A DNA stretch of 64,000 nt, from contig JANQQF010000087.1 in the NCBI GenBank assembly GCA_028285035.1, forward strand, positions 62,001 to 126,000. The letters are read 5' to 3'. The translations under genes were made by a program, and so were the position numbers. How positions within the stretch are numbered: the stretch's first letter is position 1; each line of letters starts with the position of its first letter. The stretch comes from Phycisphaerae bacterium (GTDB lineage: Bacteria > Chloroflexota > Anaerolineae > 4572-78 > J111). The notes below the pieces were generated by a model that was given only the letters and a program-made list of their open reading frames with translations, was not told the DNA's origin and made no database searches. Shown one piece after another: positions 53,388-63,271 of this stretch.

Positions 53388-54275
53388 CTATGGCTCTGGA
53401 TTATCTGGTAAGGCCTCCAACGAACTCAAATAAACGTACAACGCTTCAACCTCAACCTCAGACATCCCGGCGTAGTTGGCCCAAGGCATTTTAATGGGAT
53501 CAAGTTGTCGTCCATCTGGAGTTTGGCCAGCCTGTAGCGCCAAGGCAAATTCCTCAAGCGTCCACGCCCCAAAATCACCGCCAGGTGTAATGTTCGGGCC
53601 TAACAGTTCAGCATTTACTCCCCCGGCCAGATTATCATCATGACAGGATGTACAAGAGGTAATATCGACCAAATATTTTCCATATTCGGTCGTAACCGCC
53701 ATTTCAGGCGCATTATGTCCCCCCACCGACGCGTGGTCTGTCTGATTCACCGCCCAATCGTTATAGGCCAAGACACCAAAAATAATCGTGCCAGGGAATT
53801 GAATCTGACGTGATCCCACGTCATTGTCCGCAGGGTCAACTGATTTGAAGAACGCAATCAAATTCGCCAAATCGTCATCCCCATAATGGGTGTAGTGATG
53901 TGAAGGCATAATCGTCATAAGCCGCCCATCTTTTGTTACGCCGTGCCGAATGGCACCAGCCCAATCTTCATCCGTGTAGTCAGCTACGGGCCCATTTGAG
54001 GTCAAGTTTGGGGCCGGGAGATAGCCAATCGGGGCTTCATCAATCAACACTCTTCCTCCATAATTTGCCGCGTGACATTCATTACAACTACTGATTCTGG
54101 CCAAATGCTCACCCCGCACCAGATCAGCATCATCGGGCACATTAACCATGGCAATCGTTACATCCGGCCCGCTATTCAATCGACTTTGCCCAAAGAAGTG
54201 TAACCCACCTGATAAAACAACGAGCAGGACGAGCAACGCACCGAGGACAATACCAATCAACTTCAAAATTTTCAT
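53388..54275 (-). CDS. Membrane-anchored diheme cytochrome c
   Basis: 295 aa. An N-terminal membrane helix (about 7-29) is followed by two c-type heme domains, each with CxxCH: CNECH (about 63-67) and CTSCH (about 208-212). Axial Met candidates are in MPSHHY and MPW. Each domain resembles class I c-type cytochromes of respiratory chains or sugar/alcohol dehydrogenase partners. It acts on the outer face of the membrane. Upstream SnoaL-like gene is on the same strand. Confidence 0.93.
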   Translation of the reverse strand: MKILKLIGIVLGALLVLLVVLSGGLHFFGQSRLNSGPDVTIAMVNVPDDADLVRGEHLARISSCNECHAANYGGRVLIDEAPIGYLPAPNLTSNGPVADYTDEDWAGAIRHGVTKDGRLMTIMPSHHYTHYGDDDLANLIAFFKSVDPADNDVGSRQIQFPGTIIFGVLAYNDWAVNQTDHASVGGHNAPEMAVTTEYGKYLVDITSCTSCHDDNLAGGVNAELLGPNITPGGDFGAWTLEEFALALQAGQTPDGRQLDPIKMPWANYAGMSEVEVEALYVYLSSLEALPDNPEP

Positions 54276-54330
54276 TCATTTCCTCCTGAAAGAATTTAAT
54301 CTGTCGTAAAGAGCAATCTATTTGAGGAGA

Positions 54331-54741
54331 TTACCCCATCGCCCCAAGCTGCTGCATCATACCCATCATATCGAACTCGCCCCACCGTTCGACAATCTTG
54401 CCATCGGCAAAACGAAATATTTCAATCCCCGTTACGCTGATATCTTTACCTGTGGCGGGCATACCCATAAACTCGCCCGTGTTGACGCCTACAAATTTAA
54501 AACGGGCCACCACCTTATCTTCATTGGCAATCATATCCTCCGCCATCAAGTGAAAATCTGAAAAAACGGTGTGAAACATACCCAAGTTTTGCTTGGCCCC
54601 AGCCAAACCAGGCGCTACCTCAGGTGGCGCACTGTGGTCCTTGAAGTCAACGGCAATGAAGGCATCAAGGCCATCCAATTCACCGCTACTAATCACATTA
54701 TGAACCTGTTGAACAACTGCTTTGTTTTCTGCTGACATCAT
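54331..54741 (-). CDS. SnoaL-like (ester cyclase) protein
   Basis: 136 aa, NTF2-like fold with NLGMFHTVFSDFHLMAEDMI, NTGEFMGMPATGKDISVTGI and ADGKIVERWGEFD, typical of the SnoaL-like polyketide cyclase/ester-cyclase group. Function unknown. AGGAG precedes the start. Confidence 0.9.
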   Translation of the reverse strand: MMSAENKAVVQQVHNVISSGELDGLDAFIAVDFKDHSAPPEVAPGLAGAKQNLGMFHTVFSDFHLMAEDMIANEDKVVARFKFVGVNTGEFMGMPATGKDISVTGIEIFRFADGKIVERWGEFDMMGMMQQLGAMG

Positions 54742-55066
54742 AATCTCCTTTTTTGATTGAGTAAGTAAGTAAGGGGTGCACGAGCGACAAAATCAGGGCC
54801 ACCAAGTGTGTAGTTCGGAGCGCGTAGTATGGATTTTATTCATTACGTCCTACGTCCTACGCACTACGCGGTGCCACATCGGCGTACTCGAAGCTTGATA
54901 CCCTATTGCCATAACCGATCCACACCCCTCGATTCCTGATCTGACATCATCGCGACGTTGTTATATAATCTGATCGCGACGACATGTTCTACACTTGAGG
55001 TCCAGTATAGACGTTGGGCGTGGACAAAGCGTGGACAAACACCGTGGACAGTGTGAACCATTCAAA
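54742..55066. other. Intergenic region with promoter of the BTAD regulator
   Basis: Contains a palindromic cluster around TACGTCCTACGTCCTACGCA (54845-54864). CTGACA (54941-54946) and TATAAT (54964-54969), 17 nt apart, form a good promoter. Direct repeats ATCGCGACG (54949 and 54973) flank the -10 element and could be an operator. Confidence 0.6.
54941..54981 (+). promoter_or_regulatory. Promoter with ATCGCGACG direct repeats
   Basis: CTGACA (54941-54946) -17 nt- TATAAT (54964-54969). ATCGCGACG is present at 54949-54957, between the -35 and -10, and again at 54973-54981, just after the -10; 24 bp apart. Confidence 0.55.
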
Positions 55067-58000
55067 ATGAGCCACCTAAAATTATCATGTCTGGGTTCGC
55101 CAGAGATTTATCATAACAATCAGCCGCTCACCTTCCGTACCCGGAAAACCTTGGCTTTGCTCATCTATTTGGCGGTCGAGGGGGGACAACAATCGCGCGA
55201 GAAGTTGACCGCCCTCTTCTGGCCGGAAAGCGACAGCAGCCGGGGACGCGGGATGCTGCGGACCACGCTGCGCCATCTGCGCAAGGTGATGGACCCGCTG
55301 GATGAGCGCTATTTGATTATTGATAATCAAACCTTGGGATTTAATACCACGCTCAATGTTGATTTCGATCTTCAGTTGGTGGAAACGACGATCAACAAAT
55401 TGGAGCAAGGGCAGCCCCAATCAAATGACGATCAATTCATAGCCAAACTGCAAATGGCGGTCGATTGTTATCGCGGGAGTTTTCTGGAGGGCTTTACGCT
55501 CGGGGATACGCCAGACTTTGATGACTGGATCACCTTACAACGCGAGATGTGGCAGGAACGGGCCAATCGCCTGTTTGAGACGCTCACGCAACGTTACTTT
55601 GAGCGGGGTGATTTAGGCCGAGGGATCGAAACAGCCACCCGTTGGCAAGCGCACGATCCATTTAATGAAGCCGCCGCCTTACAACTGATTCAACTTCATT
55701 TTGCTAACCACAATCGCACCGCAGCCTTACAAACCTACGAGGCCTACCAAACGGTGGTTGAAGCAGAATTTGGGGTTGTCCCCTCAGCTCGGATGGAGGC
55801 CCTAACGAAACGAATTCGGGCCAGCACCATCATCCCGATGCCAAGCCCGACGATTGAGAAACAGGCCCCTAATGATTTAACGTTTGTCGGTCGATCGGAT
55901 GAATTCGCCCGTTTGAAAGCGATTTTTGAACAGACCCGTCAGGGACAAACGCAAGTGGCAATCCTCACTGGCGAAGCTGGCATCGGTAAAACACGCCTGG
56001 CCACCCAGTTTCTCACCTGGGCCACTGCCAATGGCGCCGATATTTTGACCGGCCGCGCCTTTGAAGCAGGGGGACGATTGCCCTATCAGCCGCTCGTTCA
56101 ATGCTTTCGATCACGAATAGCCCAAGAAAACGCGCCCGATGACCTCCTGCCCGATATTTGGCTAGCCGAGTTGAGCCGCCTGTTACCCGATCTCCGCGAC
56201 CGTTATCCCGATTTAAGCGAACCACAAGCCGATGAGTCCACCGCCCAAACGCGGCTCTTTGAAGCGATGGCTCGCTTGGGTCAAGCTTTGGCCGAGCGGG
56301 GCCCGTTGCTCATCTTTTTGGATGATGCCCAATGGGCCGATCTCGCCTCGCTGGATGCGCTCCAATTCGTCTTGGCTCATTGGAACGAGACCGAAGCCCC
56401 AATTTTACTCCTCCTCAGTGCCCGAAGCGAGGCCTTTGCCACAAACGCTGAAAGCAAAAGCGGACTGATGCGGCTGACCTCAGAGGTATCAAGCACGCGC
56501 TTCGACCTGGATAACCTCAGCCAAGAAGAGATCTTGGGCCTCGTAACAACGTTACAACCTAATCAGGCCAAAACAATGGACGCCAGCGCTACGTCCGAGG
56601 AAACCAAGGCAACGACTATTAAACTCGATGTTTTTGCGGAGGCCCTGCATACTGAAACCGCTGGGCATCCCTTTTTTGTCACGGAAACCATCAAAGCGCT
56701 GTTAGAGCAGCGCATCTTGGTCCCGGCTCAAACGAGTCAGGGTGGGGCACAACTGATGTGGCGGACTTTAACCGGAGACACAAAGGGACGATTACCCTTT
56801 CTGCGGGTCATTCCGATGTCAGTACGACAGGCTATTCTGGATCGGTTGGCTCGTCTAACCCCGACGGCAAAGACACTGCTTACGAGTGCAGCTGTTTTAG
56901 GACAGGAGACCACCTTCGAGCAGCTTTGTCAGGTCTCGGCGCTCGAGGAGATGGCTGGGCTGGATGCACTCGAAGCCTTGGTTGAGCGACGATTGCTTCT
57001 CGAGCGGCCAGAGATGACGCCCACTTACCTAGTGGCCCACGATCTCATGCGGGATGTCCTTTATGAAGAAGTCGGGACGGCTCGCAAACGCATTCTCCAC
57101 CGCCGAGCGATGACCGTTTTGCCCGAGGCAGAGCCCGCCCGGCTGGCCTACCACGCTCTCGCGGCTGGGGCCATTGATGCAGCGTTCGATTATAGCATTG
57201 CTGCCGGTGACGCAGCCTTCGCCCTATCGGCGGCAGATGAGGCGGTCAGTCACTATGAAACAGCCCATCAGCTTCTCAGCGACACCTCCCTGTCCACGCC
57301 TGAAATGTCTGTCTACCAACACCTGTATACACGATTAGGACGAGCCCTTGAGTTAAAATCCACATTTGAAGCGGCGCTGGCAATCTACGAGGAGTTGGAG
57401 CAAGTCGCCAAGCAGCACAACGACCCTACCGTGGAAATGGCAGCGGTAATGGGGCAAATCACAATCTGCGCGCTTGGTGGCTCCCCGCTGTTTGATCCTG
57501 AACGCGCTGCAGCGTTATTGACCCATGCTTCAGATCGGGCTAAGGTTCTCAATGACCAGGCCATCGAGGTTGAAATCCTGTGGCGAATGATGCAATTGTA
57601 TATCTTTGGCACAGGCCAATTGCAAGACGCTATCGAGATAGGCGAGCGGGCGCTGGCGCTGGCCCGTGAACTCGATCTTCCCGAACAAATCGGCTATGTT
57701 CTCGGCGATTTATCGATTGCGGCTAATTTTGCCCACATCCAACCCTACAGCTACAGTCTCGAACTCATGACGGAAGCAGGCCAGATATGGCAAGCCCTTG
57801 GTAATCGCTCGATGGAGACGAACGCACTGTCTATCTGTGCCTCAATCTATAGTTACATGGGGCGGTATGACGAGGCCTTCGCGCTCTCTGCCAAATCACA
57901 CAAAATGTGTCTAGAGACGGATAATCTATGGGGGCTGTGGGCCAGTCGAAGTTTTATCGGGTATTCCTATTTAGAGCGAGGACAGGTCGATCAAGCCCTT

Positions 58001-58696
58001 GAGGTTCTTGAATATCTCGTTGGGTTAGGCGAAGAACACGGCTTTCCTTACCCGCTCACCTATTGTCGGGCAAACCTGGCCCTCGTCTATGGCGCGATCG
58101 GGCTGCTCGACAAAGGTTTGGAGACCGCCTATCTTGCCCTCGAAGCTGACGTTGCAACCCGCCAAGTCGTCATTCACATTTCGGCCATCTTGGCCCAGCT
58201 TTATCTAAAGCAAGGTCAACCGGAGAAAGCCCAATCTCTTGTTGATCAAGCACTGACTGACCCGCAGCGGCAAAAGCAACCGAAATGGGCCGTATACCTG
58301 CCAGTGGTTCAGGCAGAGTTAGCCCTTCATCACCAGAATTACGAACAGGTCCTCGAAATCACAGCGGCTTACATCGCGGACCTACATCACTTGGGGATAC
58401 GGAAGTATCTCCTCCCTCCCCTCTTTTTTCGAGGCCAAGCCTTGCTGGGCCAAAACCAACCTGACGCCGCCCGCGCTTGCTGGCTGGAGGCCCTCGCTGC
58501 TGCTGAGGAGATGAAAGCCCACCGCTGGCAGTGGCAAATCCTGTTCGCCCTTAGCCAACTCGAATCCGACCCCGCCGAGGCCGAACGCCACCATCAACAG
58601 GCCCGCGACATCATCGCCACCATCGTCGAGGGCACTCCGCTTAATTTACGAGACTCCTTTCTTACTCTACCAGAGGTGCAGGCAGTGGTTGCATAA
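55067..58696 (+). CDS. BTAD/AAA-ATPase/TPR transcriptional regulator (SARP-like)
   Basis: About 1209 aa. A winged-helix SARP-type DNA-binding domain (about 1-95, with FRTRKTLALLIYLAVEGGQQ and FWPE) is followed by a bacterial transcriptional activation domain (about 100-250). Then comes an AAA/NTPase with Walker A GEAGIGKTRLA and Walker B LLIFLDDAQWAD, and a C-terminal array of tetratricopeptide repeats. ATG 55067 is chosen because the conserved HLKLSCLGSPEI motif begins there; the longer frame from TTG 54995 adds an atypical tail. It is a signal-integrating activator; targets unknown. The promoter carries direct repeats. Confidence 0.92.
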   Translation: MSHLKLSCLGSPEIYHNNQPLTFRTRKTLALLIYLAVEGGQQSREKLTALFWPESDSSRGRGMLRTTLRHLRKVMDPLDERYLIIDNQTLGFNTTLNVDFDLQLVETTINKLEQGQPQSNDDQFIAKLQMAVDCYRGSFLEGFTLGDTPDFDDWITLQREMWQERANRLFETLTQRYFERGDLGRGIETATRWQAHDPFNEAAALQLIQLHFANHNRTAALQTYEAYQTVVEAEFGVVPSARMEALTKRIRASTIIPMPSPTIEKQAPNDLTFVGRSDEFARLKAIFEQTRQGQTQVAILTGEAGIGKTRLATQFLTWATANGADILTGRAFEAGGRLPYQPLVQCFRSRIAQENAPDDLLPDIWLAELSRLLPDLRDRYPDLSEPQADESTAQTRLFEAMARLGQALAERGPLLIFLDDAQWADLASLDALQFVLAHWNETEAPILLLLSARSEAFATNAESKSGLMRLTSEVSSTRFDLDNLSQEEILGLVTTLQPNQAKTMDASATSEETKATTIKLDVFAEALHTETAGHPFFVTETIKALLEQRILVPAQTSQGGAQLMWRTLTGDTKGRLPFLRVIPMSVRQAILDRLARLTPTAKTLLTSAAVLGQETTFEQLCQVSALEEMAGLDALEALVERRLLLERPEMTPTYLVAHDLMRDVLYEEVGTARKRILHRRAMTVLPEAEPARLAYHALAAGAIDAAFDYSIAAGDAAFALSAADEAVSHYETAHQLLSDTSLSTPEMSVYQHLYTRLGRALELKSTFEAALAIYEELEQVAKQHNDPTVEMAAVMGQITICALGGSPLFDPERAAALLTHASDRAKVLNDQAIEVEILWRMMQLYIFGTGQLQDAIEIGERALALARELDLPEQIGYVLGDLSIAANFAHIQPYSYSLELMTEAGQIWQALGNRSMETNALSICASIYSYMGRYDEAFALSAKSHKMCLETDNLWGLWASRSFIGYSYLERGQVDQALEVLEYLVGLGEEHGFPYPLTYCRANLALVYGAIGLLDKGLETAYLALEADVATRQVVIHISAILAQLYLKQGQPEKAQSLVDQALTDPQRQKQPKWAVYLPVVQAELALHHQNYEQVLEITAAYIADLHHLGIRKYLLPPLFFRGQALLGQNQPDAARACWLEALAAAEEMKAHRWQWQILFALSQLESDPAEAERHHQQARDIIATIVEGTPLNLRDSFLTLPEVQAVVA

Positions 58697-58876
58697 AACG
58701 GCGCTTGTTCAAGCCATTTACCGTCCCAATTTTGTTTGATCTCACGTTATTGGTGTGATTCATTATTGGGATTTGAACCGTATGTAATTGAATCCCGAGA
58801 AGATAAACAGGGTCATAAGGTAGCCTTAATCCACATAATGTTGCGCAGAAAATAAGACCAGCGTCAAGCCAACAAC

Positions 58877-59959
58877 CTACCCCCACAACACATCCGAGGC
58901 GATTTGAGCACCCTCGCTCATCGCGGCGAACTTGGCCCACATAATCGACGGGGCGATGCGGGGATGGGGGCCGGCAAAGGTGCTAAAGCCACAATCAGTG
59001 CCTGCCATTACGCGCTCTCGGCCCACCAGATTGGCCCAATTGATGATGCGTTGGGCAATCAATTTGGGATGTTCGACAAAGTTGGTGGTGGAGTCGAGCA
59101 CGCCGGGCACCATAATTTTGTCGTCAGGGATCATATCGCTGGTGAAATCGGCAAATTCGTGCGCGTGGCGCGGATTGGCCGATTCAAAGAGAATAGCCTG
59201 CGGTTTTGCCTTGAAGACCACTGGTGCAACTTTGGCCCAAGCCACATCGTGGGTGTGAGGTCCCTCATAATTCCCCCAGCAGATGTGCATCCGCATCTTA
59301 TCAGCGGGAATGTTTCGCACCGCGTGGTTGAGTACCTCAATGTGCGTCTCAATCACCTTGAGCCACTCATCTTCGGAAATATCTTGATACACGGTATGAT
59401 TGCTAGCCGCAAGATCGGGACAATCGATTTGCAGGACAAAGCCCGCGTCAACGATGGCTTCGTATTCCGTTTGCATTGCATCAGCCAGCCCCACCAAATA
59501 TTCCTTGTTGGTGGCATAATGTTTATTGGCAACAAACGTCGAGATGACCCCCGGCGAAGCGGCAGGCAAGAAGGCATCGGTCGGGGTGTGTTTATCAACG
59601 GTAGTTCGATAACGGGCCAAATCCTGCTCCAGCGGCTCGGTGTTTTCATAATGAAGCGGGCCGACACATTGGGGAAACTTGATATTCCCCACAATGCGTA
59701 TCTCTCGCTGCTGAATTTGCGCCACATAATCGGGGTGCTCGGCCATATCACTTTGTCGCACCTTGGGTTTCTCCGCCTTAGCCTCCTCTTGAGAAGGCAT
59801 CCCACCCAATGCTCCCACATCGGTCGTGTACGTCATCCCCGCCAGCCGTCGGGTGATGTAGGTGGTGTAGCTGAGCTTGCTCATCTCCCCATCACTGACC
59901 ACATCAACGCCAGCCGCCACTTGCTGCTCGACCGCATCGTCAACAGTGCTGGCGATCAT
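58877..59959 (-). CDS. Cobalamin-independent methionine-synthase-like protein (short at the N-terminus)
   Basis: 360 aa with the MetE C-terminal TIM-barrel landmarks VAAGVDVVSDGEMSKLSY, KMRMHICWGNYEGPH (zinc ligands His and Cys), LFESANPRHAHEF and the MAGTDCGFSTF cysteine. It resembles the uncharacterised second family (MetE-like) that may transfer methyl groups. Family members usually have a further ~45 N-terminal residues including a THVGSLPRP motif; here the frame begins with MIASTVDDAVEQQV and is preceded in frame by TAG, so that part is absent. A palindrome lies 50 nt upstream, and it could mark the lost segment. The next gene is a sulfatase on the same strand. Confidence 0.82.
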   Translation of the reverse strand: MIASTVDDAVEQQVAAGVDVVSDGEMSKLSYTTYITRRLAGMTYTTDVGALGGMPSQEEAKAEKPKVRQSDMAEHPDYVAQIQQREIRIVGNIKFPQCVGPLHYENTEPLEQDLARYRTTVDKHTPTDAFLPAASPGVISTFVANKHYATNKEYLVGLADAMQTEYEAIVDAGFVLQIDCPDLAASNHTVYQDISEDEWLKVIETHIEVLNHAVRNIPADKMRMHICWGNYEGPHTHDVAWAKVAPVVFKAKPQAILFESANPRHAHEFADFTSDMIPDDKIMVPGVLDSTTNFVEHPKLIAQRIINWANLVGRERVMAGTDCGFSTFAGPHPRIAPSIMWAKFAAMSEGAQIASDVLWG

Positions 59960-60008
59960 TTGCTAATGTTGCTCCTTGATCGTTGTGCTTCCTGTGAAAA
60001 CTATTTCT

Positions 60009-60046
60009 AATAAGGAATCCCCAAGTGCACTTGGGGATTCCTTATT
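60009..60046. repeat. Perfect 38-nt palindrome (AATAAGGAATCC family)
   Basis: AATAAGGAATCCCCAAGTG and its exact complement CACTTGGGGATTCCTTATT, no loop. Related in outer and central words to the palindrome at 8511-8540. It may be an intergenic repeat and/or terminator. Confidence 0.8.
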
Positions 60047-60066
60047 TTCGTCACTCGTTGGCACGG

Positions 60067-61518
60067 CTAAGCAAACGCCGCTGGGGGTGGTGTAAACGGA
60101 CGGCTCTTCGGGATGTTACCAAGGACAGTCTCAACCCCACCCAAGCGTTCAATCTGGGCCTCGTGAAAGGTGCGTACCCGCTCGGCCACCTCATCGGGTG
60201 AGAAATGCTGACGCATCTTGCCCGCACATTCGGCCAAAGTATCAGCGTAAGCTGGGTCAGCCGCGAGGTCGTGCTGATCGTCAGGATCGTTGATCATATC
60301 AAATAGTTGGGGCACATAGCCTGGATACTCAATGTACTTCCAGCGAGTATTCCGCATTATGAAAATGCTGGTTGGGGTGGCCACCGCGTGATACTCGCTA
60401 AACACGGTTCGGTCGTAATCAGGCTGATTGGCGATATCGATCAGATTTTGACCTGGGAGATCAGCATCCTGGTCGGTGAACTGCGCGCCGACAGCTTCAA
60501 CAACAGTGGGGTAAACATCGACCAAATTGACGGGTGTGTGGCACACGTGACCAGCCGGGACATCAGCCCCAGCCAAAATCATTGGAATGCCTGCCGAACC
60601 TTCGTGCATCGTACCTTTGAACCAAAAGCCATGTTCACCCAGCGACTCACCGTGATCGGAGATGTACAAAATTCGGGTGTTGTCAGCATAGTCGCTGTCG
60701 GTGAGGGCGTCCAAAACCAAGCCAATTTGGTCATCCAAAAAAGAGATCATACCAAAGTAGACCGCCGTGGCCCAGCGAATTTCCTGCTCGGTGAAGGGGA
60801 TGTCCAAGCTTTGCCGATGCTGCCGCCAGCGTAAAACGGGATGATCGGACCAATCTTGCTCCCGCCAATTGATCGGTAATGGCAATGTGGCTGGGTCATA
60901 ACGATTGACATATTCGGCGGGCGCGACAAACGGGTAGTGTGGATAGGTGAAGGAGGCGAAGCTACACCAGGGTTTATCTGTCGGTGGGCGAGTTTGCAGC
61001 CATTCTGCTGCAGCTTGTCCGATACTCCGATCATAGCGCGTGTATCCTGCCTCGCCTGTCTCAGCCGCCAGCACCTCTTCACGTAAACCACTGCCAACCG
61101 GCATTTTCTCCCCCAACCAGCTAAATAGAGCAGCGGTGTACCCCTCTTCAGCCAACTTCGCGTGCAATGGTAAATGCTCCTCGTAGCCGGAATTACCGCG
61201 TGGATGAAAATGGAGTTTACCAAAGGTGGGGGCATCGAAACCCTGCGCTTGCAGGCGATGGCCCCAACTATCGGCCTCTTGCCCGGTGTAGGGGGTGCCG
61301 TTGTCCCACGTCTCGATTTGGTAAACGTAACGCCCCGTTGCCAGCGCCGCCCGTGCTGGCATACAAATCGGCGAGGGGGTGTAGGCGTTGGTAAAGCGGG
61401 TGCCCATCGCCGCCAACCGATCTAAGTTCGGCGTTTGCACAATGTCGTGCCCATAACAGCCAAGAAAACGTTTGTTGTGCTCATCAGAGCAGATAATCAG
61501 AAGATTAGTTGGTGTCAT
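60067..61518 (-). CDS. Sulfatase (type I, formylglycine-dependent)
   Basis: 483 aa, alkaline-phosphatase-fold sulfatase. The sulfatase signature CMPAR starts at Cys52, which is converted to formylglycine by a maturase not present in this window. The N-terminus NLLIICSDEHNKRFLGCYG gives metal ligands (Asp12), GKLHFHPRG and ISDHGESLGEHGFWFKG the remaining metal and substrate residues. It resembles choline- or arylsulfatases and may remove sulfate from a glycan or ester. No signal peptide is seen. The start overlaps the upstream hydrolase stop by 4 nt. Confidence 0.93.
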   Translation of the reverse strand: MTPTNLLIICSDEHNKRFLGCYGHDIVQTPNLDRLAAMGTRFTNAYTPSPICMPARAALATGRYVYQIETWDNGTPYTGQEADSWGHRLQAQGFDAPTFGKLHFHPRGNSGYEEHLPLHAKLAEEGYTAALFSWLGEKMPVGSGLREEVLAAETGEAGYTRYDRSIGQAAAEWLQTRPPTDKPWCSFASFTYPHYPFVAPAEYVNRYDPATLPLPINWREQDWSDHPVLRWRQHRQSLDIPFTEQEIRWATAVYFGMISFLDDQIGLVLDALTDSDYADNTRILYISDHGESLGEHGFWFKGTMHEGSAGIPMILAGADVPAGHVCHTPVNLVDVYPTVVEAVGAQFTDQDADLPGQNLIDIANQPDYDRTVFSEYHAVATPTSIFIMRNTRWKYIEYPGYVPQLFDMINDPDDQHDLAADPAYADTLAECAGKMRQHFSPDEVAERVRTFHEAQIERLGGVETVLGNIPKSRPFTPPPAAFA

Positions 61519-62348
61519 TGTGTCTCCAAAAATGACCGTATCTCTTTAACGTAAGCTTCGGGTTGATCTACGTGGATATGATGTCCAGCTCCATCAATCA
61601 TCTGGTAATTGAAATGACGGATATGTTGCCGTGCCGTTTCCACATCCTGACCCTCAACGGCTGAACGAATTGATGGGTCTGCTCGTAGCAAGAGGGTGGG
61701 ACAGGTCAACGTCTGCATATCGGCCACATAATCGTATCCAGAAATATTCCGGCGCTCTATGAAGGCTCGCAAGGCGTCTGGATCTAGCTGCTTCCAACTT
61801 GTCGCTCGCTCAAGAACAGAGGGCGGGATTGGTCCCGCCGCCTCCGCTCCTCGTATTTTGGTAGCCAAGTCTTCAACCGAGTTCGCGGCATCTATCATAT
61901 TGAGAATGTTGGTGAAGACGACCGTTCGATCACTGGCAGCAAAGCGCTCATCGTTGGTACCGAAAAATGGGGGATCTTCCAGAACGAGTTTGCTGACTGT
62001 ATCAGGCATCCGAGCGGCGACACCCAGCGCCACCAAAGCGCCAAGCGAGTGACCGTGTAAGTAGATGGGACGATTTAGCATCTGGATAAATGCAACAATA
62101 TCGGCGATGTAACCCTCAATCCGGTAGCTCTCGGCTCGGTCGGACTGACCGTGCCCGCGCAGGTCGGGGGCAAAGAGATGAAATTGAGCGGCCAAGGTTT
62201 CTAGCACGCCGCCAAATCCTTGCCAGCGATTTGTCCCGCCATGTAGCATCACCAAGGGGTGGCCATTGGCTGAACCTTCTGCATAATTGAGGGTCAATTG
62301 CCCTGTTGAGAATTGTTTTTCAACAAACATTGTAGACATCTTCGTCAA
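61515..62348 (-). CDS. Alpha/beta hydrolase
   Basis: 277 aa. LVMLHGGTNRWQG gives the oxyanion region, DLRGHGQSD the canonical loop, GHSLGA the nucleophile elbow, LLRADPSIRS the acid region and DGAGHHIHVDQP the catalytic His. Typical of the esterase/haloalkane-type family. It overlaps the sulfatase gene (4 nt), so the two are coupled. Substrate unknown; perhaps an ester from the same compound. Confidence 0.9.
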   Translation of the reverse strand: MTKMSTMFVEKQFSTGQLTLNYAEGSANGHPLVMLHGGTNRWQGFGGVLETLAAQFHLFAPDLRGHGQSDRAESYRIEGYIADIVAFIQMLNRPIYLHGHSLGALVALGVAARMPDTVSKLVLEDPPFFGTNDERFAASDRTVVFTNILNMIDAANSVEDLATKIRGAEAAGPIPPSVLERATSWKQLDPDALRAFIERRNISGYDYVADMQTLTCPTLLLRADPSIRSAVEGQDVETARQHIRHFNYQMIDGAGHHIHVDQPEAYVKEIRSFLETQ

Positions 62349-62369
62349 ATAGACTCGACATTCGCTAAA

Positions 62370-63002
62370 TTAAGCTAAATGATCGAGGCGATTGTAGTAA
62401 TGCAATCGCCACACTTCCCGACCTGGATGCTCAACGTATTCAAAATAGGTGACCCCTGTATTGCTGGTCCAGGTTTCACAGCGTCGCCAGGGACCGACAT
62501 TGAAGATGTGGTCGAAGGCGGCGTCGATGACGCCCCCGTGGCAAACGACCACGACGGTTTGGTTATGATGATTTTCGATGATGGTCTCGATGGCCGCCCC
62601 AACCCGAATTTTGAAATGCATCCAACTTTCGCCGGGATCGGGGATAACGGTCGTGGGAGTAAAAGGTCGGGCCGTGCCCCAGAAGCCTGCAAATTCATGA
62701 GGTTCATCATCATCCCAGGTCCAAGGCGAGTGATCAAGCAAGGTGGTACCAATCTCCCGAATGCGATCCTCTTTCACGGACTCCATTCCGTAGGCCTCAC
62801 TAAGCGGTTCTGTCGTTTCCATCGCCCGTTTGAGGGTGCTGGTGTAGAGCACGTCGATTTTGGGGAGATGGCTGGGTAGCCATTGTCCCAAGGCTGCTGC
62901 TTGTTTTTGTCCCAATTCAGTTAGTCCTACATCTATATAGCCATGCTCCCAATCTTCTAAATTGACAAAACTTTCCCCGTGACGAATGAGGTATAAATGC
63001 AT
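62370..63002 (-). CDS. Histidine phosphatase family protein (phosphoglycerate-mutase-like)
   Basis: 210 aa from the ATG at 63002 (AGGA nine nt upstream). RHGES at residues 7-11 holds the phosphorylated His; YTSTLKRAMETTEPL and the second His in VVVCHGGVIDAAF complete the catalytic site. It could be a phosphoglycerate mutase, fructose-bisphosphatase-like or sugar phosphatase. Two upstream ATGs (63020, 63137) are rejected for lack of family similarity. Confidence 0.9.
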   Translation of the reverse strand: MHLYLIRHGESFVNLEDWEHGYIDVGLTELGQKQAAALGQWLPSHLPKIDVLYTSTLKRAMETTEPLSEAYGMESVKEDRIREIGTTLLDHSPWTWDDDEPHEFAGFWGTARPFTPTTVIPDPGESWMHFKIRVGAAIETIIENHHNQTVVVVCHGGVIDAAFDHIFNVGPWRRCETWTSNTGVTYFEYVEHPGREVWRLHYYNRLDHLA

Positions 63003-63271
63003 AATTATTTTCCTTTTCATTGGTGAGAATGCGGCAGTGTTCCACTGCTTCTGTAAAAGTACTGATATTCTCAAGGGGTTTATCAAATTTACAGAAAACA
63101 ACTTACACAACCGAGAGTGGCGGGGATTATAACACATCTAGATAGGATCAACGATTGTTCTTTGTTAGCTCAAAAGAACAATTTCAAGCTGAATGTCGTC
63201 AAGAATCTGGTAAAACAACCAAACAGGACAATTCAAAATGTATAAATGTAAAAATCCGAAAAAGAACCGTT

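Noticed and set aside
58904..60010. 368-aa open frame on the plus strand
   Set aside because: It is the complement of the MetE-like gene; its translation has no known motif, while the minus strand shows clear zinc ligands and family motifs.
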